DNA from: Polynucleobacter sp. AP-Capit-er-40B-B4
GTDB taxonomy: Bacteria; Pseudomonadota; Gammaproteobacteria; Burkholderiales; Burkholderiaceae
Assembly: GCF_018882245.1 (NCBI RefSeq)
Contig: NZ_JACVOV010000004.1
Coordinates: 62,001-126,000, forward strand
Length of the DNA: 64,000 nt
Direction of reading: 5' to 3'
Part shown: one piece after another, positions 24,401-32,411 of the stretch
How positions within the stretch are numbered: position 1 is the stretch's first letter
How the letters are laid out: each line of letters begins with the position of its first letter
Program-made: the position numbers and the translations under genes
Notes under the pieces: generated by a model
Database searches by the model: none
What the model was told of the DNA's origin: nothing
Seen by the model: the letters and a program-made list of their open reading frames with translations, nothing else

Positions 24401-25630
24401 TTACTGAGTATCAATAATTTTTTGCAGCTCATTTTCACCTGTAAGAAGTTTAAAAGCGGCATCCACTACTCTGGCGTCTAACTTTATACCCGCTTCTACT
24501 CGAACTTCATCTAAAGCCGCAACCAATCCTTTGGCCGGGCGGTAAGGTCTATGAGTTGCCATCGCTTCAATCGTGTCAGCTACAGCAAGGACTCTAGCCT
24601 CTTCACAAATCTGATCACCCTGAAGATGGTTTGGATATCCACTGCCATCCAAGCGCTCGTGATGTTGATGCACCATATCAGCAATGGGCCATGGAAATGG
24701 TATGTCTTTGAGGATTTGATAGCCTGCTTCTACGTGCCCCTGGACCAACTGCATTTCAAGATCGGTAAGCCTAGATGGCTTTGTCAGTACCTCGGAAGGG
24801 ACTGCCATCTTGCCAATGTCATGCACCATTGCAGCCATATAAAGAGCCTGAATTCGCTCGTTTTCCCAGCCCAGTTTTCGAGCAATTGCCATAGAAATGC
24901 TGGCAACCCTCTTTTGATGACCGGCGGTATAGGGATCGCGCCATTCCATGGTTTTAGACATCGCCTCAATTGTTGATCGCAAGGCTGTAGACAAGCGCTC
25001 TTGAGTAAGCTCTTTTTCATGAATTTGGTCATCCAACTTATGTTGTCGCTCAATTGAACGCAAACCAAATCCAATTTCCTTGGCAAGACTTTCAAAAAGC
25101 TGAACTTCTGATGCGCCAAATGTATTCGGAACTTTTGAATAGACCATGAGCGAGCCAAAGGGCATACCTGTAAATCCATCCGGTATTGGGCATCCAATTA
25201 CAGATCGAATGCCAAACTCTTTGGCACGCTGACGCCAAGCCTCAAATCCAGAATCAGTTTCACCATCAATCACCACGCTAGTTTTATTGTTACGAATACA
25301 GCTTCCAGCCGGGCCGCGACCGGTTATCTCAGATTCTGACCAGCTCACCAAAATATTGCTGATATACCCCACAGCTGAACCAGCCGCGCCAACTACCTTT
25401 ACCGTTCTGAAGGCATCGTTTTCAGCTCTACCTACCCATGCAAGTACATATGGACCCTGAGCAGCAATTGCTTCACAAACCTCTTGTATCAGCAATTCTG
25501 TAGAGTTAGCACGAGCCAGCGCAGCAGCAGCTTCTGATAGCGCAGATAATGCCCAACCACGTTTCTCTAACTCTTCTCGAATAGCCTCTTGGGATGGGGC
25601 TCTTGGCGCGCCTAATGGCTTTGTTTTCAT
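24401..25630 (-). CDS. GAF and HD-GYP domain c-di-GMP phosphodiesterase
   Basis: A 409-residue soluble protein. Residues about 30-195 form a GAF-type sensor (TELLIQEVCEAIAAQGPYVL, then SVIGCPIP and GSLMVYS), a linker helix follows, and the HD-GYP domain begins near 215 with H270-D271 IGKMAVPSE, HQHH at 322-325 and GYP at 331-333, all intact. GAF domains often bind small molecules or sense redox state. It is the first gene of the minus-strand run that continues with a diguanylate cyclase, dgkA, the cyclase-like protein, bcsA and bcsC, so it should set the lower limit of c-di-GMP for the synthase. It is divergent from the alanine-rich gene; no strong promoter box was found in the 101-base gap. 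Confidence 0.9.
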   Translation of the reverse strand: MKTKPLGAPRAPSQEAIREELEKRGWALSALSEAAAALARANSTELLIQEVCEAIAAQGPYVLAWVGRAENDAFRTVKVVGAAGSAVGYISNILVSWSESEITGRGPAGSCIRNNKTSVVIDGETDSGFEAWRQRAKEFGIRSVIGCPIPDGFTGMPFGSLMVYSKVPNTFGASEVQLFESLAKEIGFGLRSIERQHKLDDQIHEKELTQERLSTALRSTIEAMSKTMEWRDPYTAGHQKRVASISMAIARKLGWENERIQALYMAAMVHDIGKMAVPSEVLTKPSRLTDLEMQLVQGHVEAGYQILKDIPFPWPIADMVHQHHERLDGSGYPNHLQGDQICEEARVLAVADTIEAMATHRPYRPAKGLVAALDEVRVEAGIKLDARVVDAAFKLLTGENELQKIIDTQ

Positions 25631-25731
25631 ACCTTGATTATGGATCTAAAAACTATAAAAACCTTGCTATTAATCATAAATAAGATCACTATTAAATCGG
25701 AAAGTAATTACTTAGGACTCATTAAGGACGC

Positions 25732-26223
25732 ATGAAGGACGACATTGAAAAGATTTACGCAAAGCTAATTAGTCTGGAGACTGAAGTCAGCAATTTGCGT
25801 CAAGGCTACATCACCGTAAATGCCCGCTATGCCGAGGCACTAGGCACCCTCAAGACTCTGACTACGAGCGCACTTGAAGCGGCCAAAAGAGCGGCTATAT
25901 CGGCTGAAAAGGCCTCTCTATCTGCAAAGAACTGCGCAACCGCTGCCAAATTAGCAGCTTCTGAAGCCGTAGTTGATGCAGCTGAGGCCGCCGCTGATGC
26001 TGCTGCCGCTTCTGCTGAGGCCGCCATTGAAGCTGCTGCTGCCGCTTCTGCTGCTGCTGCTGCCGCCGCTGCAGCCGTCGCTCATCAAGCAGAGGAGTCT
26101 TCTATCTTGGCATCCGCAGAAGCTGCCGAAGCCACTAAGCGGGCTGCCATGGCTGCAGCTGAAGCCGTGAAGATGTCTAACCTCGCAGCTGAATCTGCTA
26201 GATCTGCGCGCGGCAAGAAATAA
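25732..26223 (+). CDS. Alanine-rich coiled-coil protein of unknown function
   Basis: A 163-residue protein in which about 60 residues are alanine. The N-terminal 45 residues are a normal charged helix (DDIEKIYAKLISLETEVSNL), the middle is a low-complexity helical run including nine consecutive alanines, and the C-terminus is basic (SARSARGKK). A single cysteine is present, with no signal peptide and no membrane segment. An SD-like AAGGA lies 5 bases before the ATG, and an intrinsic terminator follows 17 bases after the stop, so it is a self-contained gene. The pattern suggests a long alpha-helix or coiled coil; a filament, scaffold or nucleoid-associated role is possible but nothing in the sequence decides. 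It lies next to, but divergent from, the cellulose unit. Confidence 0.65.
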   Translation: MKDDIEKIYAKLISLETEVSNLRQGYITVNARYAEALGTLKTLTTSALEAAKRAAISAEKASLSAKNCATAAKLAASEAVVDAAEAAADAAAASAEAAIEAAAAASAAAAAAAAAVAHQAEESSILASAEAAEATKRAAMAAAEAVKMSNLAAESARSARGKK

Positions 26224-26240
26224 TCAGACCTACAAAAGCA

Positions 26241-26266
26241 AAAAGCTCCTGATTAGGAGCTTTTTT
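26241..26266. terminator. Intrinsic terminator, probably bidirectional
   Basis: A perfect hairpin AAAAGCTCCT-GATT-AGGAGCTTTTTT with a T run on the plus strand and, by symmetry, on the minus strand as well. It ends the alanine-rich gene on the plus strand and lies just downstream of tRNA-His on the minus strand. Confidence 0.9.
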
Positions 26267-26278
26267 ACTTAAATCTTG

Positions 26279-26355
26279 TGGGGCGAACGACGGGGCTCGA
26301 ACCCGCGACAACCAGAATCACAATCTGGGACTCTACCAACTGAGCTACGTCCGCC
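26279..26355 (-). tRNA. tRNA-His (anticodon GTG)
   Basis: A complete 77-base tRNA. Acceptor stem GCGGACG pairs with CGTTCGC; the D arm is GCTCAGTTGGTAGAGT; the anticodon arm CCAGATTGTGATTCTGG presents GTG; the T arm is GCGGGTTCGAGCCCCGT. The extra 5' G (position -1) opposite C73, unique to histidine tRNAs, is present, and the 3' CCA is encoded. A near-consensus promoter lies directly upstream. Confidence 0.97.
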
Positions 26356-26368
26356 ACTGAAGACCTAG

Positions 26369-26398
26369 ATTATAGCTTTTTGACCAAAAACCTGTCAA
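26369..26398 (-). promoter_or_regulatory. Sigma-70 promoter of tRNA-His
   Basis: On the minus strand TTGACA (26398-26393) and TATAAT (26374-26369) both match the consensus fully, with an 18-base spacer. The expected start of transcription falls a few bases before the tRNA 5' end at 26355. It lies between the dusA stop and the tRNA. Confidence 0.9.
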
Positions 26399-26421
26399 AA
26401 ATACCCCTTTTAAGGCCCAAC

Positions 26422-27504
26422 TTAAGAGGTTTCGAACTCAAAAGCGGCCCAATCCCCAAGGCATAAGCTCGCATCGATGAAAAAGTCGGTAATTGCGGCT
26501 TTGCTCTGCACCTTGGCCAAAGCATGGTGATCTGAGAGTCTCTGACGCCAATAACGAGAGCCTGCTCTGCCATGCGCCAACCCAAGAATATGCCTTGTGA
26601 ATGCGCCGATATAAAAAGATTTTCCTTTGCCTTGGCATTCATCAAACCATGCGTGAACTTGTTTAACCAATGCAATTTGAATGCGGTGCCATTCAGTTTC
26701 ACTAAAGAGATAGCCAGCAGCATCGCCATCAGTATTAATCATGTCATCCCAACCTAAAAGCAGTGCAGGGAAATGATAAGCGGCGCGCCCAACCATGAAG
26801 CCATCAAAGTCATTCCAGTGACCCGCGATTTGCTCATTGGTTTCTAGGCCACCGTTAAGCAAGACTTTTAATTCAGGGAATTGTTTCTGCGCATCTAATC
26901 TGAGTTTTGCAGCCACTGCGTAATGCAACGGTGGTTTACTGCGATTCTCCTTTGGAGATAAACCTTTGAGCACTGCATTGCGCGCATGAATGGTGACTTG
27001 ACTAGCGCCAGCATCAGCTACCGCAAGAATGAAATTGAGTGCAAATTGATAATCGGCTTCTGAGTTTTCAGCATCCATGGAATCTAAGCCAAGGCGGTGT
27101 TTTACTGAGATCGGAATATCCACCGCACTCTTCATAGATCGGACACACTCTGCTACCAGATTAGGCTCGGCCATTAGGCAAGCCCCAAAGGCGCCACGCT
27201 GCACACGCTCAGATGGACAACCACAATTCAAATCAATTTCATCGTAGCCCCACTGTTGGGCGAGTTCTGCTGATTTAGCCAGATCAGAGGGCTCTGACCC
27301 ACCTAATTGCAGAACTACGGGGTGTTGATCCTGCGAGTAATCCAAATGGCGTGGCACATCACCATGCATGAGTGCGCCCGTGGTGACCATCTCTGTATAG
27401 AGAACAGCTTCTTTAGTCAGCGTACGATGAAACGAACGGCAATGGCGATCAGTCCATTCCATCATGGGGGCTACTGCAAGGCGTTTTTTATTGTTAGCGC
27501 TCAT
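26422..27504 (-). CDS. dusA: tRNA-dihydrouridine(20/20a) synthase DusA
   Basis: A 360-residue flavoenzyme that reduces uridine in the D-loop of tRNA with NADPH. It begins with the FMN-barrel strand RLAVAPMMEWTDRHCRSF, followed by the DusA-type GALMHGDVPRHL, the active-site cysteine region LNCGCPSERVQRGAFGACLM (catalytic cysteine within GCPS), VKHRLGLD, and a C-terminal helical domain with FTRHILGLAHGR. Length and motif set distinguish it from DusB and DusC. No signal peptide; cytoplasmic. It sits 6 bases after the pseudouridine synthase gene on the same strand, so two tRNA/rRNA-modifying enzymes share a likely transcript, and it is followed by the tRNA-His promoter. Confidence 0.94.
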   Translation of the reverse strand: MSANNKKRLAVAPMMEWTDRHCRSFHRTLTKEAVLYTEMVTTGALMHGDVPRHLDYSQDQHPVVLQLGGSEPSDLAKSAELAQQWGYDEIDLNCGCPSERVQRGAFGACLMAEPNLVAECVRSMKSAVDIPISVKHRLGLDSMDAENSEADYQFALNFILAVADAGASQVTIHARNAVLKGLSPKENRSKPPLHYAVAAKLRLDAQKQFPELKVLLNGGLETNEQIAGHWNDFDGFMVGRAAYHFPALLLGWDDMINTDGDAAGYLFSETEWHRIQIALVKQVHAWFDECQGKGKSFYIGAFTRHILGLAHGRAGSRYWRQRLSDHHALAKVQSKAAITDFFIDASLCLGDWAAFEFETS

Positions 27505-27510
27505 ATTGAT

Positions 27511-28404
27511 CTAGCGAAGCGCTCTCTTACTAAAAAAGGATCTACTTTCATTGCTAATCGGATCTTTGAAATGAATTTCTTTTGCCAAGAGTTGTAGGGG
27601 GTTTGAAAAGTCCAAATCATACTCTTGATAAGGCGTCAAAATTGGGTAGATCTGATCACCTTTAATCGGAATGCCGAGACTATTGAGGTGACAGCGCAAC
27701 TGATGCTTTTTGCCGCTACCCGGCGTTAAACGATACTTTGCCCAGGGCTTTGAAGCATTGATGAGTTCTATTTCGGTATCGGTATTAGGCTCGCCCTTCA
27801 CTTCTTGCATTTGCAGAAAGTGTTCGGACTCCTCAAGCCTGCTTTGATAGGTCATCGGCAGATTTTTCTCAAGCGTCTCTGAATATGGCGCTATTGCTTC
27901 GTACACTTTCTTTACTACGCGATCTCGAAAGAGATTTTGATATTGCGCCCTCTCACTTGGATTAACCGAGAAGATGACTAGGCCAGCTGTATCGCGATCG
28001 ATTCGATGAATGGGGCTTAGAGTTTGGATGCCAGTTTTTTTCTTGAGCCGGTTAAGCAAGGTTTGATGCAAATACAGGCCGCTTGGTGTAACTGGCAGGA
28101 AGTGTGGCTTATCAGCAACCACAATATGCGCATCCTGAAACAGAATTTCTTCTTCGAAAGGGATGTCTGGTTCTTTAGCCAGTCGCCTGAAATAAATTAA
28201 GTGAGTACTAGGTTGATAGACATCTTGAGGTTTTACAGGCTGCCCATCGACCGTCATCACCAAGCCTTCACTAAAGCGAGCTTCCCACTCACTCTTTTCA
28301 ATATGAGGAAATTGACTGATAAAGAAATTCAAGAGACTGGGGTAATGTTTATCTGCCGGCAGATAAACGCGTGATGAGGATACCCCCTCGGAATTAACTT
28401 TCAT
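27511..28404 (-). CDS. RluA-family pseudouridine synthase
   Basis: A 297-residue enzyme that isomerises uridine to pseudouridine in rRNA or tRNA. The catalytic aspartate lies in the family motif PIHRIDRDTAGLVIFS, followed by VKKVYEAIAP and the C-terminal GSGKKHQLRCHLNSLG. An N-terminal S4-like or linker segment (WEARFSEGLVMTVDGQPV) precedes the catalytic domain. It resembles the group annotated as tRNA pseudouridine-32/23S rRNA 746 synthase-like (RluA/YmfC branches), but the target base cannot be named from sequence. It precedes dusA by 6 bases, supporting a common RNA-modification role. Confidence 0.87.
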   Translation of the reverse strand: MKVNSEGVSSSRVYLPADKHYPSLLNFFISQFPHIEKSEWEARFSEGLVMTVDGQPVKPQDVYQPSTHLIYFRRLAKEPDIPFEEEILFQDAHIVVADKPHFLPVTPSGLYLHQTLLNRLKKKTGIQTLSPIHRIDRDTAGLVIFSVNPSERAQYQNLFRDRVVKKVYEAIAPYSETLEKNLPMTYQSRLEESEHFLQMQEVKGEPNTDTEIELINASKPWAKYRLTPGSGKKHQLRCHLNSLGIPIKGDQIYPILTPYQEYDLDFSNPLQLLAKEIHFKDPISNESRSFFSKRALR

Positions 28405-28460
28405 GTATCTAGCTTAAGATTTCAGTAAGGCAATTTTAAAGGATTTGAGTAACAATTAAT

Positions 28461-28487
28461 AAAAAGGGTGGCCTAGCCACCCTTTTT
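28461..28487. terminator. Intrinsic terminator
   Basis: A hairpin of AAAAAGGGTGGC-CTA-GCCACCCTTTTT, nearly fully symmetric, with T runs on both strands. It terminates the minus-strand operon 28516-29429 and insulates it from the pseudouridine synthase gene. Confidence 0.92.
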
Positions 28488-28515
28488 GCTTTCTTTGTAC
28501 TTTGCCAGCCGATAC

Positions 28516-28776
28516 TTATTTACTTCTCTTGGCTAACTTAGCCTCCAGCTCTACCGCGAGATCAAGTGCACCCATATAACCAGATTTCAAATGATTTGGA
28601 AGATCTGGATCGCCAACCATGGCGCCTAGAGTCTCCACCAGACTGAAGACAATGCCTTTGGCTGCGCCAATAGCAATGGTCTCGCTAGCAACAGCCTCAT
28701 CAATATGATTGACGGCATCCAAGAAATAATCATGCCCTGGCAAACCATCTGGTCCTAGCGCTTCTTTAGTCATCAT
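28516..28776 (-). CDS. Small conserved-looking protein of unknown function
   Basis: An 86-residue soluble protein, mostly helical, beginning TKEALGPDGLPGHDYFLDAV and ending in a basic KLAKRSK tail. No signal peptide, membrane helix, cysteine or known motif was recognised. It is the last gene of a three-gene minus-strand unit with the DUF1488-like and eRF1-like genes: 6 bases separate it from the DUF1488-like gene and a strong terminator follows. The intact start, tight spacing and terminator support a real gene, but its function is unknown. Confidence 0.6.
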   Translation of the reverse strand: MMTKEALGPDGLPGHDYFLDAVNHIDEAVASETIAIGAAKGIVFSLVETLGAMVGDPDLPNHLKSGYMGALDLAVELEAKLAKRSK

Positions 28777-28782
28777 TTTCCC

Positions 28783-29049
28783 CTATTCAAGACGTAAATC
28801 GTTACTGCTAATTTGTAGCTGACCATTATGACTCAAGCCTTTGAGGAGTTTCTTTTCTGCCGCAGATAAAAGCAGTAACCGATGTTTTGAGAAATGCTCT
28901 AAAGCATCTCCAAAAACAGAGTCAGGATCTATATCTTCTAATGCCTCATAACTAAAGTGGCATTGCACATCCTTGCCATCTAACTTGGCAATATAAATAA
29001 CGCCACCATCAGCAGCCAAAATTGCCGGCCCTACAAACTCAATACTCAT
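28783..29049 (-). CDS. DUF1488-like small protein
   Basis: An 88-residue protein resembling the DUF1488 family: an N-terminal beta-rich part (FVGPAILAADGGVIYIAKLD, then VQCHFSYEALEDI) and a helical second half with HFSKHRLLLLSAAEKKLL. DUF1488 members are small cytoplasmic proteins without known function. Its start overlaps the stop of the eRF1-like gene by 4 bases, implying translational coupling, and the next gene is 6 bases downstream. The family assignment rests on pattern memory and is moderate. Confidence 0.6.
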   Translation of the reverse strand: MSIEFVGPAILAADGGVIYIAKLDGKDVQCHFSYEALEDIDPDSVFGDALEHFSKHRLLLLSAAEKKLLKGLSHNGQLQISSNDLRLE

Positions 29050-29429
29050 AACATCTGATCCACTTTATAGAAGAACTTACGTGCGTACGCCAAAATCTCT
29101 TTATCCGTTGGGTGATCAACAGTCTCAACACCAACAATCTTTTCGGCAACCTTAGGGTCATGGTGATGAGCGTGCTTAATGAGCTCAAGCTTCGCTGATC
29201 CTGGGCCAATTACCAAAATCTCTTTAGATAAAGTGACCGCCTGAATAACAGAGTGTAGATACTTAGAATCTAGCTCGAGTTTTCCACTACCAACAACCCC
29301 GCCCTTGTGGTGTAAATGGGCATGGCTAGACTTCGTTTTGATGACTTCGGCCTCGCTAGCGTCGGCACTCAAAAACATCACATGGGCTTCTTTATGGTCA
29401 ATCCAAATAACTGCGTGATTTAAAGACAT
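29046..29429 (-). CDS. Small bacterial eRF1-like (baeRF-type) protein
   Basis: A 127-residue protein that begins NHAVIWIDHKEAHVMFL, the first strand-turn-strand of the archaeo-eukaryotic release factor-like fold, and continues with ILVIGPGSAKLELIKHAHHH and a VETVDHPTDKEILAYARKFF end. Short relatives in proteobacteria are annotated as translational machinery or host-attachment-like proteins. Bacterial eRF1-like proteins have been proposed to act on stalled ribosomes, but that role is not shown for this short type. A histidine cluster (HAHHHD) is notable. It is the first gene of the three-gene unit, divergent from the glutamate synthase-like gene over a 170-base gap. Confidence 0.6.
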   Translation of the reverse strand: MSLNHAVIWIDHKEAHVMFLSADASEAEVIKTKSSHAHLHHKGGVVGSGKLELDSKYLHSVIQAVTLSKEILVIGPGSAKLELIKHAHHHDPKVAEKIVGVETVDHPTDKEILAYARKFFYKVDQML

Positions 29430-29546
29430 TGTTTTCCTATTTTTATATCGATGAATCTTTCACCATACTCCTTATTGCCCTATGAAACAGCTTTAGAGTT
29501 GATTTAAGTCAAATTCCCACACACTCTTGGGGAAATGACGGCTAAA

Positions 29547-29574
29547 TAGTCAATTTTGGATAAATCCTTATACT
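29547..29574 (+). promoter_or_regulatory. Possible promoter of the glutamate synthase-like gene
   Basis: TAGTCA (29547-29552, 4 of 6 to the -35 consensus), a 16-base spacer and TATACT (29569-29574, 5 of 6 to the -10 consensus) lie 25 bases upstream of the start at 29600. This is a weak call based on consensus match and position only. Confidence 0.4.
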
Positions 29575-29599
29575 CAAGCGATGTCAATATGAGCGCGCC

Positions 29600-31255
29600 A
29601 TGGCCAATCCACTCAACAAACTAATTCCTCTCCGATATCTCCCATTTACGCTTTGCATTTTTGGGACATTATTTAGCTTTGCAAGCTTAGAACTTAATGA
29701 GAGCCCATGGGATAGTCGAGCGTGGCGTTATTTTTTCCTCTTTGGCGCCTTAACTTTAGTTGGCATTTATGATCTTTTGCAAATCAGAATGTCAATCTTG
29801 CGCAACTATCCAGTAATTGGTCATTTGCGCTTCCTGCTCGAATATATCCGCCCGGAGATTCGCCAATACTTTATTGAGGGTGATAACGATGAAGCCCCCT
29901 TCTCTAGGGAGCAAAGAACTTTAGTCTATTCACGAGCAAAGGCAGTCTCAGACTCTATTCCGTTTGGTACTACGCTAGATGTGATGGCGCCCGGCTACCA
30001 ATGGATCAATCAATCCCTTATGCCGACCAAGCTAGCAAGTCATGACTTTCGGGTAACGATTGGTGGCAAAGACTGCAAGCAGCCCTACTCTGCCAGTATT
30101 TTTAATATCTCTGCCATGAGCTTTGGCTCCTTAAGCGCAAATGCCGTGATGGCACTAAATCTTGGCGCTTATAAAGGTCGCTTTGCTCATGACACCGGGG
30201 AAGGATCGATCTCCATCTATCACCGCGTTCATGGTGGCGACCTCATTTGGGAAATTGGCTCTGGTTATTTTGGTTGCCGCAATCCCGATGGCAGCTTTAA
30301 TGCCGAGAAATATACCGAGAATGCAATTGATCCCCAGGTCAAGATGGTTGAGATCAAGCTCAGTCAAGGCGCCAAGCCCGGTCATGGCGGAATTCTGCCG
30401 GGATCGAAGGTCACCCCAGAAATCGCTGAGGCGCGTGGCGTCAAAGTAGGCGAAGCCTGTATTTCTCCAAACTCACACAGCGCATTCTCCTCCCCATTAG
30501 AGCTCATGCATTTTGTGAAAAAACTGCGTGACCTATCTGGCGGAAAACCAGTAGGCTTCAAACTCTGTATTGGGCACCCCTGGGAGTGGTTCGGCATTGT
30601 GAAGGCAATGCTGGAGACCAATATCACGCCAGACTTTATAGTGGTGGATGGCTCCGAAGGCGGCACTGGCGCCTCTCCAGTCGAATTCACTAATCATGTA
30701 GGCACTCCTCTTCAAGAGGGATTACGTCTTGTGCACAACACCCTGGTTGGCGTGAACTTACGAGAGCAAATTAAGATTGGTTGCTCTGGAAAAATCATTA
30801 GCTCGTTTGATATGGCGGTTGCCTTTGCCTTGGGTGCAGATTGGTGTAATAGCGCCCGAGGCTTCATGTTCTCGGTAGGCTGTATTCAAGCACAAGTATG
30901 TGATACCGGCTTTTGCCCTACCGGCGTAACTACGCAAGATCCTGGCCGTCAAAAGGCGCTCGTTGTTCCAAATAAAGCTGAGCGCGTTTACAACTTTCAT
31001 AATGAGACGCTCAAAGCCTTAAAGGAATTAGTTGAAGCTGCAGGCTTAAATCATCCAGGTGAAATTGATGCACCTCATATCGTGCGCCGCATTAACAAGA
31101 ATGAAGTGCGCCTTCTTTCCGTGCTACTTCCTGAGATGCCCGCCGGACAATTGCTCAAGAATGAGCCAATCAGCGAATCACTAAATTTGCCCAGAGTCTA
31201 CAACCTCTATTGGAATAAATCACAGGCCAGTAGCTTTAATGCCAAAAAGGCTTAG
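29600..31255 (+). CDS. FMN-binding glutamate synthase-like protein with 3Fe-4S motif and membrane anchor
   Basis: A 551-residue protein with two N-terminal hydrophobic segments (about 12-30 and 45-60) and a GltB-type FMN barrel. The FMN and substrate region includes ISAMSFGSLSANAV, DTGEGSISIYH, KPGHGGILPGSKV and DGSEGGTGASP. A cysteine set C428-x5-C434-x4-C439 matches the 3Fe-4S site of glutamate synthase. The glutaminase domain and the C-terminal GXGXG helix of true GltB are missing, so it is a stand-alone, probably membrane-associated relative of unknown electron donor and substrate. It is transcribed alone on the plus strand and its stop overlaps the stop of the opposing GGDEF gene by 4 bases. 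Confidence 0.88.
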   Translation: MANPLNKLIPLRYLPFTLCIFGTLFSFASLELNESPWDSRAWRYFFLFGALTLVGIYDLLQIRMSILRNYPVIGHLRFLLEYIRPEIRQYFIEGDNDEAPFSREQRTLVYSRAKAVSDSIPFGTTLDVMAPGYQWINQSLMPTKLASHDFRVTIGGKDCKQPYSASIFNISAMSFGSLSANAVMALNLGAYKGRFAHDTGEGSISIYHRVHGGDLIWEIGSGYFGCRNPDGSFNAEKYTENAIDPQVKMVEIKLSQGAKPGHGGILPGSKVTPEIAEARGVKVGEACISPNSHSAFSSPLELMHFVKKLRDLSGGKPVGFKLCIGHPWEWFGIVKAMLETNITPDFIVVDGSEGGTGASPVEFTNHVGTPLQEGLRLVHNTLVGVNLREQIKIGCSGKIISSFDMAVAFALGADWCNSARGFMFSVGCIQAQVCDTGFCPTGVTTQDPGRQKALVVPNKAERVYNFHNETLKALKELVEAAGLNHPGEIDAPHIVRRINKNEVRLLSVLLPEMPAGQLLKNEPISESLNLPRVYNLYWNKSQASSFNAKKA

Positions 31256-32097
31256 AGCTCAACGGATTTAGGTTGAGCTTTATGGCGATACATTGCCAAA
31301 TCTACTTGGTGCAGAATATCCGAGACTGATTTTGGGGGTTGGTTATATGTTGCCGAACCAATACTTAATGAAACCGAATATCCAAACTCTTGCATCGCCT
31401 GATTCACCTTGCTGACTATCTCCTCAGATAATTTCTTCATTTGCTCTTCACTTAGATTTAAGGCTATCACTAGAAATTCATCGCCACCCAATCTATAAAA
31501 CGTCGCGCTATCTGAAGCAAATTTAAGTAACTCATGCGCAATCTTTGTTAATACCTGATCCCCTACTAAGTGCCCGCGCAAATCATTTATTTTCTTAAAA
31601 TTATTTACATCAATGAGCGCTACTGAAAAAATCTCGCCCCGTCCCTCTAGCCTTGCAATCGCTTGTTCAATAACCATTCGGGCCCGTCTTCTATTCCATA
31701 GACCAGTCAATGAATCGGTATTTGCCATCTGATTCACTCGCAATTGGCTCCTACGCAGCGACCTTGCAAGCCATATGATTAATAGAGTCGCCAGAAAACG
31801 AATTGAAAAATTTAATGTATCAACTGGTGTAAAACCAAATTCAAAGTTACCCTCTCTAAATAAAAAATAATTTTCAAACAGGGTTGAGACAATGAGAGCA
31901 AGAACAACCACCTTTAATGACTTTGCATTTAATGCAATGATTGCCGCGGGGAATAAATAAAGTAAAACAAACCGATAATTAAATGGTGATACCACATCAA
32001 TAAGCAGAATTAACCCCAAAAGACAGAAGCCAAAAACTACTGCGAATTTTGGCTTAATGCCAAATGGACTGTCAGCACCCCTAATTATTATGTTCAT
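31252..32097 (-). CDS. Membrane diguanylate cyclase (GGDEF), third in the window
   Basis: A 281-residue protein with about four hydrophobic segments in residues 17-112 and a GGDEF domain from about 125. NTDSLTGLWNRRRAR, VALIDVNNFKKINDLRGHLV and GGDEF at 204-208 show an intact active site. The RxxD inhibitory site is missing: the residues ahead of the loop read SDSATFYRL, so feedback inhibition is not expected. It is translationally coupled (TAATG) to the upstream small protein and lies outside the cellulose locus, about 6 kb from the HD-GYP gene at its right border. Its output target is unknown. Confidence 0.9.
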   Translation of the reverse strand: MNIIIRGADSPFGIKPKFAVVFGFCLLGLILLIDVVSPFNYRFVLLYLFPAAIIALNAKSLKVVVLALIVSTLFENYFLFREGNFEFGFTPVDTLNFSIRFLATLLIIWLARSLRRSQLRVNQMANTDSLTGLWNRRRARMVIEQAIARLEGRGEIFSVALIDVNNFKKINDLRGHLVGDQVLTKIAHELLKFASDSATFYRLGGDEFLVIALNLSEEQMKKLSEEIVSKVNQAMQEFGYSVSLSIGSATYNQPPKSVSDILHQVDLAMYRHKAQPKSVEL

Positions 32098-32411
32098 TAG
32101 CGATCTACCCAGGTAATGGTATTTTTTGCAACCGGAGTTAATCGATAAACATATGTGCTTCGTGGAGCCAACATAAATCCATTGAGATCGTATAAATAAG
32201 ATCGCTTACGATGCATGAGCCCATGCTTAACCAGCTTATCAAAGTCTCTTACCAATTGCGGGCAACGCGGATAATCATTTAATCGATAGAGCACTTTCGC
32301 ACTCGTAGCTTTCGAGTACTCCACTACGAGGTCGGGATTGCATTCTTCTAGGCCGGCAGGCTGCTGACGAAGTCTATTTAATAGCCACTGGTAGCGAGAT
32401 TTGGATAACAT
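32097..32411 (-). CDS. Small basic protein of unknown function coupled to a diguanylate cyclase
   Basis: A 104-residue cytoplasmic protein with many basic residues. The first two thirds look helical (SKSRYQWLLNRLRQQ, VRDFDKLVKHGLMHRKRS) and the end is beta-like (YLYDLNGFMLAPRSTYVYRL). The pattern helix, helix, then a two-strand wing could be a winged-helix DNA-binding domain, but no family was recognised with confidence. The stop overlaps the start of the GGDEF gene by one base, which argues that both products work in the same process. No recognised promoter in the upstream 110 bases. Confidence 0.6.
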   Translation of the reverse strand: MLSKSRYQWLLNRLRQQPAGLEECNPDLVVEYSKATSAKVLYRLNDYPRCPQLVRDFDKLVKHGLMHRKRSYLYDLNGFMLAPRSTYVYRLTPVAKNTITWVDR

